A stretch of DNA of 64,000 bases from Voacanga thouarsii (Eukaryota > Streptophyta > Magnoliopsida > Gentianales > Apocynaceae). Location: contig JANUWF010001497.1 of NCBI GenBank assembly GCA_026120185.1, positions 2,406,501 through 2,470,500 on the forward strand, in the 5' to 3' direction. Shown in pieces: positions 34,840 to 47,320 of the stretch. The stretch's first letter is position 1. Each line of letters opens with the position of its first letter. The notes under the pieces were generated by a model. It did no database searches. It was given only the letters and a program-made list of their open reading frames with translations, and had not been told where the DNA came from. Made by a program: the position numbers and the translations under genes.

Positions 34840-35275
34840 CTCCCTCCTTCTTCCCTCCCTCCTTCTTCCCTCCCCTGCCCACCTCCCCCTACTCAAATCT
34901 GCACTGCTCACCACCCTCCCCCACAGCCCCCTCTCTTCCTGCCGCCACCCCCTGCCAGCACTACCCCGCGCCACCCCCGCCCACCCACACCACCCCGCTC
35001 CACCCTCAACCCGCCGCCCCCTGCCCGCGCAACCCCCTTTCCCCCGGCTAGCTCTCTCCCCTCCCCCGGCTCTCTCCCGCCCGCCACCCCTCGCGGCCGT
35101 CCCCCCTCCCCCGTCTCCCCCCCCCGCCCGTGGCCGTCCCCCTTCCCCCGTCTCTCTCCCTCCCCTCACAGCGGCTCTCCCCTCTCCCTCTCGCCCCGCG
35201 GCTATCCCCCTCTACCCCGGCACCCTTCTCCCCCCGCTCGCCGCCTTTTGCCAACCACCCCCCTTTTCAATTTCT
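34840..35275. repeat. C-rich low-complexity tract
   Basis: About 430 bases dominated by C and T on the plus strand (CCCTCCCTCCTTC, CCCCCGTCTCC and similar), in sharp contrast to the AT-rich surroundings. Open frames over it (glycine/arginine-rich on minus, proline/serine-rich on plus) are compositional artefacts. CACTA-2 has the reverse-complement counterpart at 44670-45150. It could mark the promoter or first-exon region of the transposase transcript; this is inferred from position only. Confidence 0.75.
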
Positions 35276-36047
35276 GCCTACAACACTTCAAACCTTCTTC
35301 ACACTCCAAATTCGAAGCATTATCCATGAATTAGAGAATCAAGAAATTCAATCAGAGAAGACTAAGGTTGAATCCTCATAGCATATCAGAGGCTTTAGTC
35401 ATCATTCAACATCAGTCTCTAAAACAAGTAAATATTATTCTTTTTTTAAACTCTTACATCGTCTTTGATTTTTAGAATGCTAGTAGCAGGTGAAATTTTG
35501 TGATGGAGAATGGAAGAATATATTACATTTATTTGTTTTCGTACAAAGATGGGATGAAAATTGTAATGTGGAGATATATTTGGTATAATAAGTAGTTCAA
35601 CGTGATATATGACATGTTTATGTTCTTAGCAGTGAATTTTTTATGTGGTATGTGATGTATATTACAAGCAGTGAATTTTGTTGATTGTTAATTACTATGC
35701 TCACTATTAATAGTATTTACTACTATGATAATTATTAGTTCTTATTACTTGTTGACTAATAAAACTGCTATTCCATAATATTTATACTTTTATTCATATG
35801 TTTATCTAATATTATTATTGACTGTTTATTGGAATTGCTATTTATTTTCAATATTATATTAACATTACTACTAATATTTTTTATAACATTATTTTTTAAT
35901 ATAAAATTGTTTGATAATAATTACTATTTAACGTTTAGTAGTTTACTGCATGTCAATAATTAGTACTTACTATTTGTTAATGGTAAGTTGGCTACCAACA
36001 GATACCAATTGCATCTTTTTTTTCCTTTTTTTTAAACTTATATAAAT

Positions 36048-36136
36048 GGATCCCCGTGAGTGATAGGTTATCATTCCTCGTGAGTGATGGGTGATCATTC
36101 CCCATGGGTAATGGGTGATTACCCTTGCATTAGTCA
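36048..36136. repeat. three tandem GTGAGTGATGGGTGATCATT-like units
   Basis: About 28-base units, each with GTGATCAC- or GTGATTAC-like palindromic cores, lie upstream of the transposase. A second cluster of the same units in the same orientation is at 40811-40890, downstream of it. Confidence 0.7.
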
Positions 36137-36682
36137 TATTGAATAATTGTTTTGACAGTGAATTTTTTTTTTTTTTTAATGTTGTTGATTTTGTGGTGGC
36201 TTGGTGCCTAGAAACGTCCAGCATATAGGGGAAACTTTGCCAAAATTTCTAATGAATTTTGTACTGGTGGTTGTGTTTATAGTTGTTGGTTTAACATTAA
36301 TTTTTATTGTTAGTTGGTGGCTGAGTTTGTTGATACTTCATGGTTTAAATCTAGTTTCTTATTGAGGTATTGTTAGAGAGGTTAATAATTTTAATTATGT
36401 GCTAAGTATAGTGGGTGTTTATATAAATATGATTGGGAAACCGATTGGTGTTTTGCGACGATGGTTCACCATCACAAGCCCACGTATGATGCACGATAAA
36501 GAAGTATATATAAATTACATAAAAAGTATTTCATGAAACATGTAGTTGGCTATTCAGGTATTTATAATTGTTGTTTAAAGTAACATGAAGATGATTACCC
36601 TTAAGCTTTCCTAAACCTTTTATGCAAACATGCATAAACTCACAGTTAAACCTCTTTGTCGCATAATATGTTGAATATATAG

Positions 36683-39600
36683 ATGGAAGATCGCGGTTGG
36701 ATGTATAGAAGGCGGTTGCTCGGCAAAGGGTTTTCTACTGAATTTGAGCAAGGGTGTAGGGATTTATTGCGTTCGCTTTATTGAATTCTAAGTCTGGTAA
36801 AATCAGATGTCCTTGCACAAAATGCAAGAACATGAAATTTGACTCTTCGGACCAAGTTGAGATCCATTTGTACAGATATGGGTTTGTTAGCAACTACCAT
36901 CGGTGGATTTGTCACGGTGAACCTTACTATGTAAATCAAAGCATGTCTACCTCAACATCTAGTATAGTTCAAGTTGATTGAGGTTCTAGAAATCCGTATT
37001 TGAAAATGATCATTGATGCGGCGGGCCCTAATTTTAATTTGGAAAGACCGTCGGATAGGCAAGTTGAAGAACCTCCTAACACAGAAGCGCAGAAGTTTTA
37101 TGATATGCTTGGGGGCAATAGACACTCCCATATAAGAAGGGTGTACGAACCACTCGGTGCTTTTGTTAGTTTTAAAGCTACTAAATGTTAAGCCTGAAAA
37201 TAATGTATCTGATAAAACTTTTAACCAAGTTGTGCAGTTTATGAAAGAGGTGGTTCCAAGTAGCAACAAGATACCTGATGACTTTTGTCAAATGAAGAAG
37301 TTAGTATCTGAGTTGGGGTTGCCTGTTCAAAAGATAGATGTATGCAGTAATAGATACATGCTTTATTGGAAGGATGATATCAATTTGAAAGAATGCAAAT
37401 TTTGCAGACATGCTCGGTACGTGCCTAGAAAATGCCAGAAAAAAAGAAGGGTTAGGCTCGAGATCCCTTTGAAAAAAATGTACTACTTTCCGATTACACC
37501 AAGGCTGCAGAGGTTGTATGCATCTAAAACTACAGCTGAACACATGAGTTGGCATGCAAAGGCTAAGGTCGAAGATGGAAACATGAGCCATCCGAGAGAT
37601 GGTGACGCTTGGCAGTACTTTGACCGGATTCATTCAGATTTTGTAAAGGAAGTTCGGAATGTGAGATTGGGACTTTGTACTGATGGTTTCTCGCCGTTTG
37701 GCATGTCTGGAAAGCAGTATTCATGTTGGCCAGTTATTGTCACTCCTTATAACCTTCCACCGTGGTTGTGCATGAAAAATCCTGTGATGTTTTTAACAAT
37801 CATTGTACCGGGACCAAAGAATCTGAAATATAAAATTGATGTTTATCTTCAACCATTAATAGAAGAATTGAATCATTTGTGGGCCGAAGGTGTTGCTACA
37901 TATGACATAGCAAAGAAACAAAATTTCCAGATGCGTGCTGCACTAATGTGGACTATTAACGACTTTCCTGCCTATGGAATGATGAGTGGATGGAGTACAA
38001 CTGGAAGATTAGTGTGTCCATATTGTATGGAGAGGTCAAAGTCTTTTCATCTACAACATGGTGGTAAACACTCATGGTTTGACTGCCACCGTCGCTTCTT
38101 ACCCATAAATCACCCATTTCGACAGGATACGACATCATTTAAGAGAGATAAGGGCTTTGATATGTTACAACCTATTCTACGTCCCACTAGGGATGACTTG
38201 TGGAGCAGTGTTTGTCAGTATTCAAAAATAACAGAGTCGGGAAGAGAACTTGGGAGATCGAAAGGTAGATATGTGAGTCATAATTGGACTAAACGGAGTA
38301 TTTTTTGGGATTTGCCCTATTGGCGAATGCATTTAGTCCGTCATAATGTTGACATAATGCATAATGAAAAGAATGTGTTCAATAATATCTTCAATATAGT
38401 TATGGATGTGAAGGGCAAGAATAAAGACAATCTAAAGGCCCGTCGTGACGTTGAAGTATATTGCAATAGGCCAGAACTACATGTATGTAACGTCGGAGAA
38501 GGGAGGATAGCAATTCCTAAGGCATGTTACACGTTAACGGTAGAACAAAAGAAAATGTTGCTTGAGTGGTTGAAAGGATTAACTCTTCTAGATGGATACG
38601 CATCGAATCTTTGTAGATGTGTTGATTTTAATGAATTGAAGCTGTCCGGCATGAAAAGCCATGATTGCCACATCTTCATGGAAAGATTACTGCTGATTGC
38701 CCTTAGAGAATTCCTTCTAGCTAATGTTTAGGGAACTTTGATAGAATTAAGTCTGTTTTTTCAGGACATTTGTGCTCCTAAATTATCTGTATCTCATATG
38801 ATGAAGTTGGAGCAAGAGATACCGGTTCTTCTATGTAAGTTAGAGAAGTTTTTTCCTCCAGATTTTTTCGATGTTATGGAACATCTCTTGGTTCATTTGC
38901 CTTACGAAGTAAAGGTTTGTGGTCCTGTACAATATAGATGGATGTATCCTTTTGAGAGGTAGTTGTCATTTTCCAAATTATGCTATGGTTAGCTGTAGTC
39001 ATTGCATAATACTTATTTAGTATCATACTTTGAATTATGTCAGGTTCTTGTTTCATTTAAAGTTAAAGGTGAAAAATAAGGCACGAGTAGAAGGGTCAAT
39101 TTGCAATGCTTATCTTGTTGAGGAAACATCTACATTCTTCTCATATTATTTTGAGGCACATGTGCGGACAAAATATGTATCCATGGCTCACAATGATGAA
39201 GGTTTAGTCGGGCAAAAAGTAGATGAAGCTTCGTTATCAATATGCAATATTTAGGGGAAGATATTAGGAAAGATTCAAACCCGATTCCTCTCTCATGAAG
39301 AATACAAAGTGGCAAGAAATTATATACTACTTAACTGTGAAGAGGTCCAACCATATATTAGGTGAGATGCTTGCCCCTCTGGTTGATATTAGAAATAAGA
39401 TCCATTGCTAATTGTGTCATTTTCTTCTCTACAGGTGAGTTCACATCTCGTTTACAATCTTCAATCCCAAACATTTTTGAATTAGATGTGCAAAGAAGGA
39501 TAGAGAATGAGTTCGCAGGATGGTTTACAGATTATGTATGCTTTTCAAAAATCAGTTAAATTTCTTTACACGTGAACATATGTTGTTAGTTAATGTATGT

Positions 39601-40378
39601 CCACCTGAACATTTCATATGCTTTATAGGTGAACGATCCACAAAACCATGTGTCAAATATATGTTTGAAGAATCTTGCTTGGGGACCTTCGAGAAAAGTA
39701 AAAACATATACTGGGTACATTATTAATGGCTATAGATTTCACACCTACGAACATGCTGAAGGAAAGAAAACAGTGAATTCTGGAGTTTGTGTTAAGGGGG
39801 GTGAAAAGGACTCAGTAGTGAGTGATTATTATGGGGTTCTTAAAGAGATTGTTGAAGTAGAGTTTCCTGGTAATCCATCACAAAAAGTTGTCCTTTTTAA
39901 ATGTGATTGGTTTGATCAAATAACAAATTTCGGTGTTAGAATACATAAGGAGTATAAGATTGTTGATATTAATTGCAAGAGGAGTTATCCAAAATATGAT
40001 CTGTTTGTGTTAGCTCAGTAGGCATCTCAGGTGTACTATGCCTCATATCCAAGATGCAAAAGACCAAGATTCGATTGGTTAGCTGTGTGTAAAGTAAAAG
40101 CTTGACATGTGATTGATGCACCTGTGATTGATAAAGCTTACCAAGAAGAGGTGGATATTCACAATGCAATGAGCATTTCTTTAGTTGTTGATCTTGCTCC
40201 CTTAGCTCATGAATTGGGCACAAGTGATTTGTTGGATGTTCAAGAAGAAGGATTACTTAGGGATACAAATGAACTCGAAGATGAGGATGAAGACGAAGAC
40301 GAAGGTAATTGGAATATAGATAGCACGACAGAGATGGAAGAAGAAGAATATATATCAGAGGATGACTCGAGTGATTAA
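36683..40378 (+). pseudogene. TNP2-type CACTA transposase, broken
   Basis: The start is ATG at 36683 (MEDRGWMYRRRLLGKG), the usual opening of the transposase-associated domain, which includes CPCTKCKNMKF at about 36810. Next comes the TNP2/Transposase_21 domain (37590-38420) with LGLCTDGFSPFG, INDFPAYGMMSGW, CPYCMERSK and HNVDIMHNEKNV. A DUF4218-like domain (38600-39190; LLVHLPYEVKVCGPVQYRWM, ARVEGSICNAYLVEE) and a DUF4216-like domain (39660-40017; VLFKCDWFD) follow. The acidic tail DEDEDEDEG ends at 40378. The intron 38959-39043 has GT-AG borders that keep the frame; other introns are likely near 39361-39433 and 39536-39628. Lesions are frameshifts near 36775 and 37160-37190 and in-frame stops at 36979, 38729, 39252, 40018 and about 40102. 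In a live element this DDE-type enzyme cuts at the CACTA ends. Confidence 0.92.
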
Positions 40379-40553
40379 AGTACATTTATTATACGTTTGT
40401 GATGTAAAGTTTAAATTATTCATGATGGTTGCTTATATTGTTGATCAATAATCTATGTTAAAATTTCATGTTTTACTAATTTATTGGATGATCAATTATT
40501 ATACCATTTTTTTGTCCTTTTTATTAGCTTAAATATAGTTAAGTACGAGTCAA

Positions 40554-40779
40554 TGCTAATTATTTTCTTTTTCACAGGTGTTCTTTACCTTTCCATAAGT
40601 ATGTTTCCTTTTTTTTTTTTTTAAAAATAAAGTTAAGTGTTAGGGGAGAATCTAACTATTTTCTTTTCCACAGGTGTTCTTTGCCTTTCCACGTGAGTGA
40701 TACTTAAAAAAAAAAAAAACAATTAAGCATGAATCAATGCTAACTATTTTCAGCTCAACAGGTGTTCTTTGCTTTTCCA
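40554..40779 (+). repeat. three tandem copies of a splice-acceptor-like segment
   Basis: Three copies (about 40554-40596, 40652-40691, 40737-40779) of CTAACTATTTTCTTTTCCAC with a following AGGTGTTCTTTGCCTTTCCA, spaced 85-98 bases apart. Each contains a pyrimidine tract and an AG, and a CTAAC branch-point-like box, so each resembles a 3' splice site. It lies just after the transposase stop. Confidence 0.6.
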
Positions 40780-40810
40780 AAGGTATATTTTTTTGTCTAA
40801 TATATGATCT

Positions 40811-40890
40811 GGATCCCCATGAGTGACGGGTGATCATTCCCCATGAGTGATGGGTGATCACTCCTTTTGGGTAATGGGTGATTACCCTTA
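40811..40890. repeat. second cluster of GTGATCA tandem units
   Basis: Same ~28-base units as at 36048-36136 (GAGTGATGGGTGATCACTCC, GGGTAATGGGTGATTACCCT) in the same orientation, bracketing the transposase gene. Confidence 0.7.
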
Positions 40891-41416
40891 AATTAATTGT
40901 TGTTGTTAACATTGACTTTTTATTATAGATGTCTTCTTTGTTAGGATAAAAAACCTGTATAAAAGTTGTACAGTTAAGAACACACATTTTATTATCTGAT
41001 GGCTTTGATCCACTGACAAAGGAAGAATCATGCACTTGCCCTTCAAAATGCTTGGAAAAGGTTACAGACTTATGTGTAAGAATGAAGCCATTTTGAAAGA
41101 AAACAAAAATAGCAAACCTTTTCTTTCTCAAGTTGTATAAATGGCCAAGTTTCTACATATTCCAATTTATCTATTGACAGTTAATCTTTTGTTATGGAGA
41201 ATGTGTTCTTTGATACATGTTTTGTTGTACATGTTCTGTGTGTTTAATGTGTTGATGATACTTGGAATAATGTTTGAATATGGTATTAATGCCTGGAAAA
41301 TTACCATTTTATAGGGGAGACTCTATCAAATTTTTTATAAATTTGCATTTATAACTTGTTCTACATATATATTACAAATATGTTTGAAATTTAAATAAAT
41401 TTATTTCAAAATTAGG

Positions 41417-41671
41417 ATGTCTGGCGATTGATGGTCTTCTGGAGGTGCTGGAACGGACCAACATACCCATCCTCCTGACACCTCATCACCATCACACGCA
41501 CGGCGCCTCTCTGTACCACGAATGATTTCTGGTTCACCTTCGCATTCAAGAGGTGCTTCTCCAGCTGATGCTCCTACTTCTGCATCACACCATATAGGAT
41601 CACAGGCCACAAACGGCCGACCTATGATTATTCCTCGAGGAGATGGGTGTGTAATTTATAATTATTGATTG
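41417..41671 (+). pseudogene. remnant of a second CACTA gene (tnpA-like, tentative)
   Basis: From ATG at 41417 a frame begins MSGD, hits a stop at codon 5, then continues open with serine/proline/histidine-rich sequence (SSPSHARRLSVPRM, SPADAPTSASHH) to IPRGDGCVI and a stop at 41669. Its place, between transposase and the right end, is where En/Spm-type elements carry the subterminal-binding protein gene. Low-complexity N-termini are common there. No DNA-binding domain is seen, so identity is inferred from position. Confidence 0.4.
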
Positions 41672-41931
41672 ATTTCCAATTCAGTATATCTTCTTTAATA
41701 ATCATATTACTTTCCTTTCTGGTTATACAAATTAAGTTTGCTGGTTCAGATAAATGTGTGTGAGAGATTCAAGGCATATTCAAAAAATAATTCAATGGTT
41801 CGTACGCTACATACTCACATGTCCCGATACACGTTCGGGACATATGGCTCGAGGAGTTGGGAGTATGTTTCTTTTACACTTGATTTGCGATGGATTTGGC
41901 CATCGCAAATAGCGGTTTTTTTGTAGTGTAT

Positions 41932-42321
41932 AGATATTCATAATTTATTTTTATTCCAAAATTAGGAGCCACCAAACGGACCTAATCGGACACAATTAGA
42001 CTAAATTTTAATATTTATTTTGTTAGTTCAAAATAATTTATTAATTACGTTCTAATCTATTAAAAGAAAGTAACTGCACTCTTAAACTAATTAAAATTAT
42101 TGGAGTTAATAACTATATCTTAAGATTTTTTTTATCTTTCATGTTACCCTTATTGAACAACATAATATTTTGAATGAGGTAAAATGACCAAAGTGCCTCT
42201 CATTCAAATCCTCAATTCTCATATTTAATTTGACAGTATTATATTACCACGTCACACATACGTACGGATTAAATTCGATAGTAACTATTGAATTATTAAA
42301 CTCATACTTAATTGCCCTTTA
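41932..42321 (-). repeat. family-C LTR, minus strand, segment 2 of 3
   Basis: Between the two CACTA insertions. On the minus strand it aligns with about 49490-49800 of the plus-strand copy (blocks around GGCTCCTAATT, TAATTAATAAATTATTTTGA, GAGGCACTTTGGTCAT and ACGTGG). It ends at the TTA duplicated by CACTA-2. Confidence 0.85.
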
Positions 42322-42339
42322 CACTACAGGAAAAATCGG

Positions 42340-42880
42340 GATTTGCGACGGCGTTCCAGTCAGCGACGGTTTTTGCCGTCGCAATTTGCGACGGCCAAGG
42401 GAAACCGTCGCTATTTGCGACGGTTTTGCGAGGGCAAAAAAATTCGTTGCAATTTGCGACGGTTTTGCGACGAATATTTTTGGTCAAACTTTGAAAATTT
42501 GCTACGATTTTGCGACGAAACGCATTGGCCCTCGCAAAATTCTCGTAAATTGCGACGATTTTGCGAGGGTCATTGCAGAATCGTCGCTGATTGCGAGGGC
42601 CAAGGCCCTCGCAGAACCGTCGCAAATTGCCCTCGCAAAATCGTCGCTAATTGCAAGGCCCTCGCAAAACCATCGCTAATTGCGAGGATTTTGCTAGGAA
42701 CTTTTTATTTTTACATTTTGTAAGAGTTTTGCAATTTACAACGATTTAATAAGGAATTTTTATACCCTCGCAAAATTGTCACAATTTGCGAGGATTATCG
42801 TCGCCGTCGCAAAATTATCGCAGTTTGTGATCAAATTTTCTAACCCTCGCTAAATCGTCGCAAATTGCGAAATTTTTGCT
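42340..42880. repeat. CACTA-2 left subterminal array
   Basis: Many GCGACGG, GCGAGGG and CCCTCGCAA motifs in both orientations. The overlapping open frames here (arginine/phenylalanine-rich, for example 42230-42723) are products of the repeats, not genes. Confidence 0.85.
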
Positions 42881-44669
42881 AGAATTTTTTTATTTTTATT
42901 TTTATATTTATTTTAAATTATTAATTCCCTATAAATCAGTCTTGAAACATCATACAAATAAATGCCAAAATTATGTTCATAATTCAAAAAATAATATAAA
43001 AAATTAAAACTAAGTCCGAATAAATATAATTAAAATACTGAAACATAATATAATATAAAGTATTACAAAGTATGAATATATTACAAAATATCAATACTCG
43101 CAAATGTTATTCCAAAACGATTACATTTGTATAACACCAGACATATATATAGCCACCTTATGTTTTATCTATCTCTTTTCATCCAGCCTGTGCAAGTCTA
43201 AATGAAAGATTCCTGCAAAAATAGAAGAAGATGAAATTCCCGAAAATTAGTGTAAAAAATTATATGCGATGGAATTTAAAATAAAAGAAATTAAAAGATT
43301 TTGAAATGTGAAACAAATAATAATAAGGATTGAAATTCTAAATAAAAAAAATTTAAAATTTGACATGAGATAGTAATAATGTAATAGATTTCAGGAATCC
43401 CTCACCATTAACTATATAAATTGTGAGGGGAATCCAACATTTGAATTCTTCATGCGTATTGATAGCTTGTGAACTTCTTCATGCAAACATATTAATAATA
43501 GGAATTACTTAGAAAAATATTTTTCCACACCTTTCACAAATAATCACCTTTTCGTACACACTACAACAATACCATTAAATGACTGTAATGACAAGCCAAA
43601 ACTCCCCTCCACAATATCCAAACACCAAATCTTAACTTCTAATGAAATACAAACTCCCAAATCACCATGACAATTTAAACCCCAAAACAAGGTTAAATGA
43701 AATAAGGTAGTATTGGAAGAATATCATTAATACCCATTGAAATCTATAAAAAAAAGACATATTTTGATAACAAAATTTAGCTCTAAAAGGACATATTTTG
43801 AGATGTGTATGGTATCATTCAAAAAGCAGCTAAAACAAACCACTACACTTCTTTAGATCAATGTTCCTGCAAATTGTGCACAACTCAATTTCACCAACTC
43901 AGCTTCTGTTTTTTGTCAATCCCAAAGAAATTTCACAAGTTAAACAAAACAACTCCACCAACACCAATTATCAACAAAACACCCCGAAGTTTTCACCACA
44001 CCAGCTAACTAACTAAATTTCAACTTTTCTGCACACTTTCTCAATGCAGCTGAATTATCAAATCAAAATGCCCTTTTGCATACATAGTAATTCTCCATAT
44101 ATCTAACAAATCAAACCATAAACTCATCTAAATCCAACAACTGCCAAAATATCAAAATAAATATATTCAAAGTTTAACACAATTTCAATTCAATAATATT
44201 AAGAACAAAAGCTACTACGCACAATTCTCTCAACACAAAATTCACAATAATATCCAACAAAATTTTCCAACTCACAACACAGTTTAATCCCCAAAGTATA
44301 ACTCAGTCAATATAGCTCAATAGAGGCATCAATAGAAATTAAGTAGATAAACAACAATTTCCAATATCCACAAACAGCTCAATTCAACATAGCAACAGCT
44401 CAATGCCCCAAATATCACCAATTTCAAGCAAATTAATCAAATAGCCAAACCAACTCAGCTACATCAACCAAATGACCACCAACTCACTGCCATTAATCAA
44501 ATATAGGATACCAAATTGATAGGATCGAATGCCCCAAATATCACTAAGTTCAAGCAAAAAAATGATACCAAATTGATAGGATCAAATCAGTTTCCAGATC
44601 TTTTACCTCAATCTGTTCGTAGAGTTTTCTTTGAACCTCCATTTGCACTTGAAAAGCCTGAGCAATCTC

Positions 44670-45150
44670 TATATGCCGCGGGGGGAGATAGCCGGGGGAG
44701 AGAGATCCGGGGGGAGGGGAGAGAGCCGGCGCGGGGGGGGAGGGCCACGGGGGGAGAGAGTTGGGGAGAAGGGGCTGCGGAGGGGGGGAGATCCGGGGGG
44801 AGGGGAGAGAGTTGGCGGGGGAGGGCCGGGGGTAGGGATCCGGGGGGGGGAGAGAGACCCGGGGGAGGGCCGTGGGCGGGGCGGAGGGAAGGGGAGGGGG
44901 TCCGTGGGTGGGTAGGAAGGGGAGAGGGCGGCAGGGTTGAGGGGTGAAGGTGGGGCTGCGGGGGAGGGAGAAGGGAGAAGGGGGTGGGAAGGGGGGCAGC
45001 GGGAGTGGGAGGGGGGACAGTCGTGGGGGTTGGAAGAAGAAGAAGAAGAAGAAGAAGAAGAAGAAGAAGAAGAAGAAGAAGAAGAAGAAGAAGAAGAAGA
45101 GTGTGAGGGAGAAGGAGGGGGAAAAAAAAGGAGGGAGTGGAAATTTTAAC
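44670..45150. repeat. G-rich tract with (GAA)n microsatellite
   Basis: Highly G-rich on the plus strand (GGGGGGAGGGG words), ending in a GAA array at about 45029-45100. It is the reverse-complement counterpart of the C-rich tract in CACTA-1. Many G runs make quadruplex folding likely. Frames through it are glycine/arginine/glutamate runs without biological meaning. Confidence 0.85.
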
Positions 45151-45984
45151 GAAATTTTAAAAAACTTTTTAATTTTTTAGTTATTTCATCGTAATTTGTG
45201 GCGAAAAAATTAAATTTCGTTAATTTCTTATAAATTGATGCAAAGAATATTATAAATCGGTATCTATATTAGAATTTTTATTATTTTTTTAGTAATCTCA
45301 ATAATAATAATATTTAAATTATTTTTCTTTATATATATACATGTTATAATATATATATATATATATTAAACTAAATAAATACTTATATACATTGTATATT
45401 TCATAAGCATATATATATATATATATATACTTATATATTAGAGTAAGTATATAACATAATATAATTAACTATATATATTACAAATCGATCTCTACATTAT
45501 AATTTTCACTATTTTTTTAGTGATCTCAATAATAATAATTATAGTATTTAAATTATTTTTCTTTATATATTTTATTTTATATACCATTTAACCAAATAGA
45601 TAGATAAAAAAATTAGACATATATATATATATCTTTATATATACATACATGTATATATTTTACTTTATACATCGTTTAATCAAAGTGATAGATTTAAACA
45701 GTTAGACATATATTTATATATACATACATGTTATAATATATATATTAAACTAAATAGATACTTATAGACATTGTATACATATACTTATATATTTGAGTAA
45801 GTATATAACATAACATAATTAATTATATATATTTACTTATGCAATACATTAGGTGTATAACATGACATAATTACATATACAAAAATATAAAAAAATGCAC
45901 TAATTGAGACATGTTATTAAAAATATTCAAGTAAATTTGTCAAAATACATCACCACACAAACACAAAAAGAAAAATTTAAAATT

Positions 45985-47320
45985 TTAAAAAAATATAGAT
46001 TAAAACCCTATTTTGTCGCAAAACCCTCGCAAATTCGTCGCAATTAGTGACGGATTTGCGACGAATTAGTGTTTTGAGATTTTCTACTTTTTTTTATTTA
46101 TATATTTTTAATTAAAAATATTGGCCGTCGCAAATTGCGAGGGCTTTGCGACAGACATTGATTTTTTTTTAAAAAAACAATCGGGCATCATAAAACCCTC
46201 GCAATTTGCGAGGGTTTAACGGCCGTCGCAAAACCCTCGCAAAGTACGAGGGTTTTGCGACGGCCATTCAAAATTTTTTTAAAAATATTTTTTTAAAAAT
46301 AAATGGCCGTCGCAAAATCCTCGCAATTTGCGAGGGCTAAAGAGCCGTTGCAAAACTCTCTCAAATTGCGAGGGTTTTGCGACGGCCATTCAAAATTTTT
46401 TTTTAAAAATACTTTTTTTAAATAAATGGCCGTCGCAAAACCCTCGCAAATTGCGAGAACTTTGTGATGGACATTTAAATTTTTTTAAAATATTTTTTTA
46501 AAAAACAATTGGCCGTCGCAAAACCCTCGCAAATTGCAAGGGCTTTGTGATGGACATTGAATTTTTTTAATTTTTTTTTAAAAAATTCGGGCGTCGTAAA
46601 ACCCTCGCAATTTGCGAGGGTTTAATGGCCGTTGCAAAACCCTCTCAAATTGCGAGGGTGTTGCGACGGCCGTTCAAAATGTTTTTTAAAAATATTTTTT
46701 AAAAATAAATGGCCATCGCAAAACCCTCGCAATTTGCGAGGGCTTAAGAGCCGTGTCAAAACCCTCGCAAATTGCGAGGGTTTTGCGACGGCCATTCAAT
46801 TTTTTTTTAAAAAATATATATTTTTTAAATAAATGGCCGTCGTTGCGATGGACATTTAAATTTTTTAAAAAAACAATTGGTTGTCGCAAAACTCTTGCAT
46901 TTTGCGAGGGTTTATTGGCCGTCGCAAAACCCTCGCAAATTGCGAGGGTTTTGTGATGGACGTTCAATTTTTTTAAAATATATTTTTTAAAAATAAATGG
47001 CCATCGCAAAACCCTCGCAAATTGCGAGGACTTTGCGATGGACATTTAAATTTTTTAAAAATATTTTTTTAAAAAAATAATTGGCCGTCGCAAAACCCTA
47101 GCAAGTTGCGAGGGCACTTTAGCCGTCGCAAAACCCTCGCAAATAGCGACGGTTTTGCTACGAATTGCAACGGGTATTTTGGCCGTCGCAAAACCATCGC
47201 AAATTGCGACGGTTTTGCGATGGTGTTGGTCAATTTGCGAGTTAATTGAAAATCGTCGCCAAATGGTCGCTATTAGCGACGGAATTGAAGCCGTCGCAAA
47301 AAATTTGTCACAAAATGAGA
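45985..47320. repeat. CACTA-2 right subterminal array
   Basis: About 1.3 kb of alternating GGCCGTCGCAAAACCCTCGC and inverse GCGAGGGTTTTGCGACGGCC palindromes, separated by T/A-rich spacers such as ATTTTTTTAAAAATA. The period is about 90-120 bases. Each palindrome could form a hairpin. Confidence 0.9.

Larger units (their letters stand above)
32733..41928 (+). mobile_element. CACTA (En/Spm) transposon CACTA-1, 9.2 kb
   Basis: The left end CACTACAAGAAAGTC and the right end, inverted, CACTACAAAAAAAC are flanked by TAT on both sides (32730-32732, 41929-41931), the 3-bp duplication of CACTA elements. Joining the flanks restores the minus-strand LTR sequence, so the borders are secure. Order inside: GCGACGG subterminal array, AT/GT microsatellites, C-rich tract, TNP2-type transposase pseudogene, short repeats, and a remnant of a second gene. 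This is the only element of its type here with transposase sequence, but that gene is broken. Confidence 0.93.

Noticed and set aside
34798..35381. Glycine/arginine-rich and proline-rich frames (up to 123 codons)
   Set aside because: These are artefacts of a strand-biased C-rich tract inside CACTA-1; there is no domain, and codon usage simply follows base composition.
42230..42723. Frames of 105-149 codons on both strands with RRFCEG-like repeats
   Set aside because: They translate the GCGACGG/CCCTCGC subterminal palindromes and cross the element border at 42322.
44516..45180. Glycine/arginine/glutamate-rich frames up to 143 codons
   Set aside because: G-rich tract and (GAA)n microsatellite of CACTA-2. 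All three frames are equally open, as expected from composition.
45985..47320. Regularly spaced repeats resembling a CRISPR array
   Set aside because: Repeats are imperfect, occur in both orientations, and lie next to a CACTA terminus with TTA duplications. The spacers are AT-rich repeats themselves and the genome is plant nuclear.
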